From Gammaproteobacteria bacterium (GTDB taxonomy: Bacteria; Pseudomonadota; Gammaproteobacteria; GCA-001735895), in the NCBI GenBank assembly GCA_003231795.1, contig QIJI01000443.1, positions 1 to 9,280 of the forward strand: a DNA stretch of 9,280 nt, written 5' to 3'. This document shows, one piece after another, positions 1 to 5,864 of this stretch. Position 1 is the stretch's first letter. Every line of letters begins with the position of its first letter. Below the pieces are notes generated by a model, which made no database searches, had not been told where the DNA came from, and saw only the letters and a list, made by a program, of their open reading frames with translations. A program made the translations under genes and the position numbers.

Positions 1-227
1 TAGCCCTTGGCAGTTTAATACTGGCTGCCGACGACATTGAAAGCGGAGCCCTGGTCTGCCCCGTTAAACACGGAGTCAAATCTCGATTCGCCTATTACAT
101 GGTACATAAACACGAAGGCCTCGAAAGTCCCAAACTGGGACCATTTGTTGACTGGCTAACGGCACAAGCTTCAGAATTTCACGAAACAACTTACCCCCGG
201 TTGGAAACAGCACTGAGTTTAAGCTGA
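1..227 (+). CDS. LysR-family transcriptional regulator, C-terminal fragment (GcvA-like)
   Basis: This is the 3' end of a gene that begins before the window; 74 complete codons are visible from position 3, ending in TGA at 225-227. The residues fit the last part of a LysR substrate-binding domain of the GcvA type: a 'LAADDIESGALVCP' stretch matching the family's '(L)A.DDLaaGrLvrPf' segment, a 'YYMVHK' strand, and a closing 'FVDWL' helix. The DNA-binding half is outside the window, so the binding site cannot be predicted. LysR proteins are usually ligand-responsive activators or repressors. The ABC ATPase gene starts only 16 bases downstream on the same strand, so they are probably co-transcribed. 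The effector is unknown. The family call is fairly sure; the GcvA subgroup is less so. Confidence 0.82.
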   Translation, partial: ALGSLILAADDIESGALVCPVKHGVKSRFAYYMVHKHEGLESPKLGPFVDWLTAQASEFHETTYPRLETALSLS

Positions 228-243
228 TATTGAGGATGACATA

Positions 244-1278
244 GTGGAGCTTAACCAGCCTGAAGCCAAACATAAAAATAGCGAGAGTTTATTTGAAATA
301 GAAAATCTGGAAGTCAGTTTTTCGCGAGCTGGTGTCGAAACATTCGCCGTTAATGGCGTTTCATTCAGCCTGAAGGCTGGTGAAACCCTGGGAATAGTGG
401 GTGAGTCGGGAAGCGGTAAAAGCGCCACCTGCCTAGCGGCTATGAAGCTACTCCCTAGTACCATTGCTCATATTAAATCAAGTCAGATGCGTATTGATGG
501 CCTGGAATTCTCGGCATTCAGCGAACGTCAAATGCGCGACATTCGTGGTCCCAAAATCGGCATGATCTTCCAGGATCCGATGAGCAGTCTTAATCCAGTT
601 CTTTCTGTAGGTGTGCAAATTACCGAGGCAATAACTGCTCACCAAAATATCAACCGGCAGGAGGCCGAGGCCGAGGCGGTAAAGCTGATCAGCAAGGTAG
701 GTATACCCCAACCGGCGACAATTCTTAAACGCTATCCCCACGAACTAAGCGGCGGTATGCGACAACGAATCGTCATTGCAATTGCGATCGCATTAAAGCC
801 CAGGCTCATAATCGCCGATGAACCTACTACTGCACTCGATCCTACGATTCAGTCCCAGGTACTGGAATTACTCAAAGACATCATCAAGCAAAGTAATTCT
901 GCATTGATCATTATTTCCCATGACTTTGGCGTTGTCGCAGAAATGGCTGATCAAATCTTGGTCATGTATGGAGGCAAAATAGTGGAATCGGGTCCAACAG
1001 AATCTCTGCTCAATTCACCCCGCCATCGATATACGAAAGCACTTCTGGCCTGTCTGCCTACAGGAGATATGCATGGGAAAACATTGCATTCAATCGAAGG
1101 CGAACCCCCGGACATGAAGCTCAAACCCAGCCTGTGCTCATTCGCCCCGCGTTGCACAAATTCGATTCCAGCCTGCATGATCGATCCATGCGACATGAAA
1201 CATGACAATGTCGAAACAGGTCGCCAATATCTTTGTCACAACCCGGTTGAATATGGAGTCAGAACCAATGAATACTGA
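244..1278 (+). CDS. ABC transporter ATP-binding protein, oligopeptide/dipeptide class (DppD/OppD-like)
   Basis: This is a 344-residue nucleotide-binding subunit that would hydrolyse ATP at the inner face of the membrane to drive import of peptides or related solutes. All ABC motifs are present: Walker A GESGSGKS (53-60), Q-loop Gln110 in IFQDP, signature LSGGMRQR (168-175), Walker B LIIADE (188-193), D-loop ALD (197-199) and switch His226. The C-terminal extension typical of OppD/DppD proteins follows, with Cys298, Cys304, Cys311 and Cys331 in the family's CxFxxRC...C...C pattern. The start is GTG at 244, preceded by GAGG at 232-235 with 8 bases of spacing; an ATG at 236 runs straight into a stop. 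Its 3' end overlaps the next ATPase gene by 11 bases, so the two are probably translationally coupled and form a heterodimer. The substrate cannot be assigned because no permease or binding protein is in view. Confidence 0.93.
   Translation: MELNQPEAKHKNSESLFEIENLEVSFSRAGVETFAVNGVSFSLKAGETLGIVGESGSGKSATCLAAMKLLPSTIAHIKSSQMRIDGLEFSAFSERQMRDIRGPKIGMIFQDPMSSLNPVLSVGVQITEAITAHQNINRQEAEAEAVKLISKVGIPQPATILKRYPHELSGGMRQRIVIAIAIALKPRLIIADEPTTALDPTIQSQVLELLKDIIKQSNSALIIISHDFGVVAEMADQILVMYGGKIVESGPTESLLNSPRHRYTKALLACLPTGDMHGKTLHSIEGEPPDMKLKPSLCSFAPRCTNSIPACMIDPCDMKHDNVETGRQYLCHNPVEYGVRTNEY
1256..1259 (+). promoter_or_regulatory. Shine-Dalgarno site fixing the start of the second ABC ATPase
   Basis: GGAG lies 8 bases before the ATG at 1268, inside the end of the upstream ATPase gene. 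It favours 1268 over the in-frame ATGs at 1202 and 1253. The extra N-terminal residues those would add only overlap the conserved end of the upstream gene and match nothing in this protein family. Confidence 0.6.
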
Positions 1279-2377
1279 GCTTTCCAGATCAACTATCGAT
1301 CCTAATAGAAAATCCAGTGCTCTGGTATCAATTAAAGGGGCAAAAGTACATTTCCCGATGCCGGCTGATCCTGACAAATCCCCAGGTGCCGGCTTGCTCA
1401 GGGCCGTTGACGGAATTGATCTCGATATTCACAGAAGCGAGAACCTTGGCCTGGTGGGTGAGTCGGGGAGCGGTAAAACGACATTGGGTAATACGCTACT
1501 TGGTCTGCAGAAGATCACCGAAGGAGAGATTCGATTCAATGGGACTTTACTGAGTAATTTGACAGCAAAATCAATGTTTCCGTATCGTAGAAAAATTCAG
1601 GCCATATTTCAGGATCCTTATTCGTCGTTACACCCGCGCTACAGAATTAGTAAAATCATCGAGGAACCGCTAGAAATACACCAGATAGGTAATCAACAAC
1701 AACGACAGGCTCGGGTAAGCGAGTTACTCGAGGCGGTTGGCCTAAGTGAAAAGTTTGCACATCGTTATGCCAATGAATTAAGCGGAGGACAAAGACAACG
1801 AGTCGGAATAGCACGCGCACTTGCGCTCGAACCCGAATTTATTGTTGCGGATGAGGCCGTCAGTGCACTCGATGTTTCAGTTCAATCCCAGATTTTAAAT
1901 TTGCTTAAAAAACTTCAGCGAGAAAAAAAACTGACAATGCTTTTTATTGCCCATGATCTGGCTGTGGTTGAATACTTGTGTGACCGGGTCGCGGTCATGT
2001 ATCTCGGTCGAATTGTCGAACTAGCCGACACCAGGACACTTTTCTCTCAAGCTGCACATCCCTATACCCTCGCCCTGCTCTCAGCCACTTTGGACTGGCA
2101 AGAAGATCCGAAAGACCGACTGGAGAAAATCGTTCTCAAGGGCGATGTTCCCGCACCAACGCAACAGCATCCGGGATGTCCGTTCCGATCCCGTTGCTGG
2201 TACTACCAGGGCAACGGCGAACCAGAGCGATGTGCCAGAGAAATCCCCGCTATTCGAGATATTGGAAACCGTCAGTGGAGCGCCTGTCACTTTGCGGAAG
2301 ATCTAGTGGCTTCAGAAAAACAGTTACGAGATGAACTGCTACTTTCTTCGCCACCAATTAAAAGTTTGGAATTTTAG
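1268..2377 (+). CDS. ABC transporter ATP-binding protein, oligopeptide/dipeptide class (DppF/OppF-like)
   Basis: This is the second ATPase subunit, 369 residues from ATG 1268, and the likely partner of the preceding protein. Visible motifs are Walker A GESGSGKT (64-71), Q-loop Gln115 in IFQDP, signature LSGGQRQR (171-178), Walker B FIVADE (191-196), D-loop ALD (200-202) and switch His229. The 'YSSLHPR' segment after the Q-loop is typical of the DppF/OppF branch. The C-terminal extension carries Cys304, Cys310, Cys322 and Cys340, the same four-cysteine arrangement as its partner; such cysteines have been shown to hold an Fe-S cluster in some Opp ATPases. The gene ends in TAG at 2375-2377, and the ALDH remnant begins with the very next codon in the same frame. 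In intact dpp/opp operons permease genes normally adjoin the ATPases. None does on the downstream side here. Confidence 0.93.
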   Translation: MNTELSRSTIDPNRKSSALVSIKGAKVHFPMPADPDKSPGAGLLRAVDGIDLDIHRSENLGLVGESGSGKTTLGNTLLGLQKITEGEIRFNGTLLSNLTAKSMFPYRRKIQAIFQDPYSSLHPRYRISKIIEEPLEIHQIGNQQQRQARVSELLEAVGLSEKFAHRYANELSGGQRQRVGIARALALEPEFIVADEAVSALDVSVQSQILNLLKKLQREKKLTMLFIAHDLAVVEYLCDRVAVMYLGRIVELADTRTLFSQAAHPYTLALLSATLDWQEDPKDRLEKIVLKGDVPAPTQQHPGCPFRSRCWYYQGNGEPERCAREIPAIRDIGNRQWSACHFAEDLVASEKQLRDELLLSSPPIKSLEF

Positions 2378-2548
2378 ATTAAAAAAACGAAAACACTTCG
2401 AAAATTTGATATCAATGGAGAATGGGTATACCCCACCACTCCAAACGATCTTGCGGTAATCAACCCCGCCACAGAGAAACCGGGTGCCTTCATATCGATT
2501 GGCAATGCCGACAATCTGGATTACGCCGCTGTCGGTTTGAATATGTAA
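2378..2548 (+). pseudogene. Aldehyde dehydrogenase remnant (N-terminal ~54 codons only)
   Basis: Directly after the dppF-like stop, in the same frame, 56 codons read as the start of an aldehyde dehydrogenase. 'KFDINGEWVYP' matches the family's opening '(K)FYINGEWV.P', followed by 'LAVINPATEKP', 'ISIGNADNLDYAA' and then loss of similarity near 2535. The frame stops at TAA 2546-2548. A normal ALDH has about 480 residues; everything from the first Rossmann helices on, including the catalytic Cys and Glu, is missing. No ATG opens the frame; the first codon is ATT, possibly a mutated ATG, so initiation also looks lost. Its sequence differs from the complete ALDH at 4425-5861, so it is not a copy of that gene. 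It probably marks a former ALDH gene at the end of the ABC operon. The family call rests on motifs seen by eye. Confidence 0.68.
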
Positions 2549-2715
2549 TGATCATCTGGGTAACGCTACCAAGTTACCTGATAGGGTCGGAGATTCCCGA
2601 TCTTCCGATCCTGCTCGGTGTATTGATTATCATCACATCCGACATCCATATTCTGCGACGTGAAGGTGTCAGGTCGCCTCGTTCCATTGCACACACCGGA
2701 TTGAGCCACCGATAA
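2536..2715 (+). pseudogene. EamA/DMT-family transporter remnant (C-terminal ~59 codons)
   Basis: Starting where the ALDH similarity stops, but in another frame, the sequence reads 'FEYVMIIW', then 'IGSEIPDLPILLGVLIIITS' and 'ILRREGVR', ending in TAA at 2713-2715. This follows the last part of EamA (drug/metabolite transporter) permeases: a 'PFEY...W' loop, a '(F)GE.PD..tllGa.lI..sg.yilrRE' segment and a short basic tail. It would hold only the last two membrane helices of a ten-helix protein. Changes at usual glycine positions, such as Ser in 'GSEIPD' and 'TSDIHIL' where '.SGLYIL' is common, fit neutral decay. An ATG at 2548 could start a short peptide, but no good ribosome site precedes it. 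I infer a dead fragment left by a deletion that joined it to the ALDH 5' end. Confidence 0.62.
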
Positions 2716-2716
2716 T
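2687..2716 (+). promoter_or_regulatory. Candidate sigma-70 promoter for mltF
   Basis: GATAAT (2711-2716) matches five of six bases of the -10 consensus and lies 18 bases after TTGCAC (2687-2692), a poor -35 with only the leading TTG. Transcription would begin near 2723, giving a leader of about 33 bases to the ATG at 2756. The -10 straddles the end of the EamA remnant, so the promoter, if real, may have been shaped after the deletion. Confidence 0.25.
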
Positions 2717-2755
2717 CCCGGCGCCCGGTAGTGGCATTTATTGATCAGGGTGTTT

Positions 2756-3778
2756 ATGCTGATCGGAAATAATATTATGACCACAACCGTGCCAATAGCG
2801 CTTCGGCGCATCGTCGACCTGCTGCTTCAGTTATTCAACTGGGCCATCGAGATACTCGACTCAAAGGTAATTCCAGCGCTGGATTTTTTCTGGCATAGCC
2901 TTCTCGATCTGATTGAACTGCTTAATACCGCGGAGAATCGCGAGACCTTCAAACGTGAGGTTTTGCATCCGCTCGGGCGGGTTCTGCAAAAGCTCGAAAC
3001 AAAACTGCCGAAAAAGCTGCAGAAGAATCGACCGCTGCAATGGAGCCTGCTGCTCCTGGTTGCCCTGATGCTATTTTATTTTAGCGGCGACAGCAGCATC
3101 GAGGATCTCAGGGAAGCGGGCGAACTGGTGGTAATTTCTCGCGAATCTGCGACTACTTTGTACCAGGTAAACGGAGCCCTCGCTGGCCCCGAATTCGATT
3201 ACCTGAGCTCATTTGCAGAATTTCTCGGGGTCAAACTGCGCCTTGATATTCGCGAAAACGATCAGCAGGTGCTGCAGGCAATTAAACAGGGAGAGGGACA
3301 TATAGCCGCTGCGGGCATGACCTATTACCCGCCACTGGAAGAGCAGGGATACTTGTTCGGGCCCGGTTATCAGGATGTCGACGTGCAAGTTGTGTGTCGT
3401 CGAAACCAGGGGAAACGACCGCGTAATATAGAGGACTTGAGTGAAAAGGAACTGGTGGTCATCGCGGATTCAAGTTACGAGGCGCGCCTGTTTGAAATAC
3501 AACAGCAGTATCCGGATTTGAACTGGGATTCAATCGAAGACTCCAATGTCGACGATTTGCTTGAACTGGTGTGGCGCAAGGAAATCGATTGCACCATTGC
3601 CAATTCCAGCCAGGTCAACATTAAACGGCGATTCTACCCGGAATTGCTGGTGGCTTTTACGTTAGAAGAAAATCAGTCACTGGCCTGGAATATTTCCCCT
3701 GAATGGGAAATTCTGTCAGATTCGATCGAACAATGGCTGGCCCGAATAGAAAATGACGGCAGCCTGCTGGTACTGTAA
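2756..3778 (+). CDS. mltF: Membrane-bound lytic murein transglycosylase F, N-terminal part (ends at premature TAA)
   Basis: This is the front part of MltF: a membrane anchor followed by a periplasmic domain related to family 3 solute-binding proteins, which normally modulates the catalytic domain behind it. The anchor is a hydrophobic run encoded at about 3035-3085 (LQWSLLLLVALMLFYFS). The SBP-like domain runs from 'GELVVISRES' to 'WLARIENDGSLLVL', covering features shared with E. coli MltF such as 'GPEFDYLSSFAEFLGVKL' and 'IAAAGMTYY'. About 90-100 residues precede the anchor, whereas E. coli MltF has its anchor almost at the N-terminus. The start is uncertain: ATG 2756 has AGGG 5 bases upstream, ATG 2777 has a weak GGA, and TTG 2741 is also possible. 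The frame stops at TAA 3776-3778, just short of the link to the catalytic domain, and similarity resumes in the same frame right after. If no readthrough occurs, this product has no catalytic activity. Confidence 0.85.
   Translation: MLIGNNIMTTTVPIALRRIVDLLLQLFNWAIEILDSKVIPALDFFWHSLLDLIELLNTAENRETFKREVLHPLGRVLQKLETKLPKKLQKNRPLQWSLLLLVALMLFYFSGDSSIEDLREAGELVVISRESATTLYQVNGALAGPEFDYLSSFAEFLGVKLRLDIRENDQQVLQAIKQGEGHIAAAGMTYYPPLEEQGYLFGPGYQDVDVQVVCRRNQGKRPRNIEDLSEKELVVIADSSYEARLFEIQQQYPDLNWDSIEDSNVDDLLELVWRKEIDCTIANSSQVNIKRRFYPELLVAFTLEENQSLAWNISPEWEILSDSIEQWLARIENDGSLLVL
3776..3778 (+). other. In-frame TAA interrupting mltF
   Basis: The codons on both sides belong to one MltF reading frame: '...NDGSLLVL', stop, 'DRYYNAAEFDYVDMRTF...'. 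E. coli MltF has an uninterrupted '[22 protein letters not shown]' region at the same place. A single base change in a sense codon (for example TAT, TAC, CAA or GAA) would create this stop. No frame change is involved. Downstream context is G, and no stem-loop typical of programmed readthrough is evident by eye. Confidence 0.8.
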
Positions 3779-4390
3779 GACCGTTACTACAATGCCGCCG
3801 AATTTGACTATGTTGATATGCGCACATTCATTCGGCGGATGAAATCCAGACTACCACGCCTTGTGCCCCTGTTTCAAAAGGCCGCTGACGAGTATGGCCG
3901 GCCATGGACTTTACTCGCGGCCCAGGCTTACCAGGAGTCTCACTGGAACCGGCGCGCCAGGAGTCCGACCGGGGTGCGTGGCATAATGATGCTAACGCTA
4001 ACCACAGCAAAAGAAATGGGCGTCACAAGCCGCCTTGATGTCGAGCAAAGCATCATGGGCGGCGCGCGCTATCTGACAAAACTGGAGAAGCGAATTTCTG
4101 ACGATGTCCAGGGCGATGATCGCTGGTGGTATGCACTGGCAGCTTATAATGTCGGAATGGGTCATGTACGCGACGCACGCAAACTGGCTGAAGAGCTTGG
4201 TCTCGACCCGAACAACTGGCTCGATCTGAAAGGAGTTTTACCACTGCTGTCACAAAAAAAATATTACAAAGAACTGAAATACGGGTATGCGCGTGGAACC
4301 GAACCCGTCACCTACGTTCGGCAAATACGTAACTACCAGAACATCATGCAGGCTCAATTCGCACGCAAATCAGGCGTGCACGCAGAGTAA
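3779..4390 (+). pseudogene. mltF: mltF, C-terminal catalytic part (SLT domain) after the premature stop
   Basis: These 203 codons continue the mltF frame directly after the TAA and end in TAA 4388-4390. They hold the whole transglycosylase (SLT, GH23-like) domain, which cleaves the MurNAc-GlcNAc bond of peptidoglycan to give 1,6-anhydro ends. The catalytic Glu is encoded at 3935-3937 in 'AYQESHW'. Other conserved blocks are 'SPTGVRGIMMLT', 'EQSIMGGARYL', 'WWYALAAYNVG', 'LPLLSQKKYY' and 'YGYARGTEPVTYV'. All key residues are kept and no other stop or frameshift is seen, so the interruption is recent, bypassed, or an error in the sequence. The first in-frame ATG is 3818, but no Shine-Dalgarno-like sequence precedes it, and a product starting there would lack a signal peptide and stay in the cytoplasm. 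The C-terminus is shorter than in E. coli MltF, which has a poorly conserved tail. Confidence 0.82.
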
Positions 4391-4424
4391 GATTCTTCGT
4401 TCCAGTGGGACCTATCTCGACAGA

Positions 4425-5861
4425 TTAGAGCGACTTCGAGCGTAACAGCATCATTTTCTCGATCTGCATATCTTCGAAGGTATATGGTATCCCGCCAACG
4501 CCCAGACCCGACTGGCGTAATCCGGCAAACGGCATCCAGTCAACCCGGTAGGCGGTATGATCATTTACCATCACGGCTGATGCATCGAGCTTCTGATAAC
4601 AGTGCATTGCGGTATCGATATCACGCGTTAACACAGCGGCCTGAAATGCGACATCGAGGCTGTTAGCCCGGTGAATCGCCTCATCAATTTCGTCATAAGG
4701 ATAAACACAAACCACCGGACCAAAAATTTCCAGTTGACTGACTTTGCTATCGGCCGGTGGATCGAACAAAACAGTCGTTTGATAACAGGTATCAGACAAC
4801 CGTTTGCCTCCACTGAGGCATTCGCCACCTTGCGCAACGGCTTCATCAACCCAGGTTTCCACCCGATCCACTTCGCGCGGGCGGATCAATGGTCCAATGT
4901 CGGTTGTTTCGAGCGTCGGATCTCCAATTTCCATATCCCGCGAGAGTTCTACCAGTCGATCAGCCACCTTGCGTGCGATACTGCGATGTGCAAATACACG
5001 CTGAACTGACACACAAACTTGTCCGGCGTGATAGAAACCACCCTTGGCGATCAACGGCAAAGTATCATCGAGATCCGCGTCGGCAGCGATAATCACCGGG
5101 GCAGCGCCACCATGTTCGAGTGCGCAGCGCGCGCCCGGGGCCAGTTGCGAGCGCAGCATCCAGCCCACTTTGGCACTGCCGATAAATGAGAAAAATCCAA
5201 CTCTTGAATCAGTCACCAGTTGCGACGCGACTTCGAGATCACGGGTCATCACCGCCTGGCAATGCGACTCGGGTAAACCCGCTTCGCGTAATATCTCGAC
5301 AAACCGGAAACAGGAAACTGGCGTATCCTCTGCAGGTTTTATGATAACCGGACAACCCGTTGCAATGGCCGGCGCTACCTGGTGCACGATCAGGTTGAGC
5401 GGATGATTAAACGCACTAACCGCCATCACCACGCCGATGGGCTCGCGCCGGGTAAACGCCAGTCGATGTGCAGATGCGGCATTCAAATTCATCGGGATTT
5501 CCCTGCCACTGTCGCAGCGCAGGCATTCAATCGCATTTTTAACGCCATCGATTGCGCGAGTCACTTCGACCTTCGAATCTGGCAACGGTTTACCACCTTC
5601 GCTGGCTGCTTCGAAGGCAAGCATATCAAAGCGCTCGGTCATGATCCTGGCCGTGGCTTCCAGTACTGCAATCCGCTGCTCGGGAGGCAACCATCGGTCC
5701 CGATCGCGAAACACCGAATAAGCCGTGTGCATTGCAAGTTCAGCACCATCGGCATCAATCGTCGGGACTTCACCTATTTCCGACATATCCCACGGCGAGG
5801 TAACCAGATGTTGGCCAGCAACGCTGGCGCCGGGAACCATCAGTTTAAAATTGATATCCAT
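4425..5861 (-). CDS. Aldehyde dehydrogenase family protein (NAD(P)+-dependent)
   Basis: This 478-residue protein is a complete member of the aldehyde dehydrogenase superfamily, soluble and oxidising an aldehyde to an acid (or acyl product) with NAD(P)+. Catalytic residues are all visible: Asn152 in 'SAFNHPLNL', Lys175 in 'VIIKPAEDTP', Glu249 in 'CALEHGGAAP' and nucleophile Cys283 in 'HAGQVCVS'. The cofactor-loop motif appears as 'FIGSAKVG' (226-233) and 'EIFGPVV' starts at 379. The ending 'SGLGVGGIPYTFEDM...EKMM' resembles ALDHs active on small functionalised aldehydes (phosphonoacetaldehyde or sulfoacetaldehyde types), but that is not enough to name a substrate. It is the last gene of the minus-strand operon: its ATG lies 3 bases after the stop of the ThDP-enzyme gene with no clear Shine-Dalgarno sequence, so translational coupling is likely. 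It converges with mltF, with 34 bases between the two stops and no obvious terminator. Confidence 0.92.
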   Translation of the reverse strand: MDINFKLMVPGASVAGQHLVTSPWDMSEIGEVPTIDADGAELAMHTAYSVFRDRDRWLPPEQRIAVLEATARIMTERFDMLAFEAASEGGKPLPDSKVEVTRAIDGVKNAIECLRCDSGREIPMNLNAASAHRLAFTRREPIGVVMAVSAFNHPLNLIVHQVAPAIATGCPVIIKPAEDTPVSCFRFVEILREAGLPESHCQAVMTRDLEVASQLVTDSRVGFFSFIGSAKVGWMLRSQLAPGARCALEHGGAAPVIIAADADLDDTLPLIAKGGFYHAGQVCVSVQRVFAHRSIARKVADRLVELSRDMEIGDPTLETTDIGPLIRPREVDRVETWVDEAVAQGGECLSGGKRLSDTCYQTTVLFDPPADSKVSQLEIFGPVVCVYPYDEIDEAIHRANSLDVAFQAAVLTRDIDTAMHCYQKLDASAVMVNDHTAYRVDWMPFAGLRQSGLGVGGIPYTFEDMQIEKMMLLRSKSL

Positions 5862-5864
5862 TGC

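Noticed and set aside
2422..2535. Upstream part of the open frame that contains the EamA remnant
   Set aside because: Before 2536 this frame shows no transporter-like residues and simply overlaps the ALDH remnant in another frame; only the part from 2536 on is supported.
3776..3778. TAA as a reassigned sense codon
   Set aside because: TAA ends other genes normally here (the AlsS-type gene, the ALDH, the glutamate-synthase-like gene, the mltF 3' end), so a changed genetic code is not plausible.
3818..4390. A separate, independently translated soluble transglycosylase starting at ATG 3818
   Set aside because: No Shine-Dalgarno sequence precedes it, it has no signal peptide, and MltF similarity extends upstream of the ATG right up to the stop codon.
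4391..4440. Possible bidirectional terminator between mltF and the ALDH gene (CTCGA...TCGAG)
   Set aside because: The arms are only 5 bases, separated by 15 bases, one lies inside the ALDH gene, and there is no T-run on either strand.
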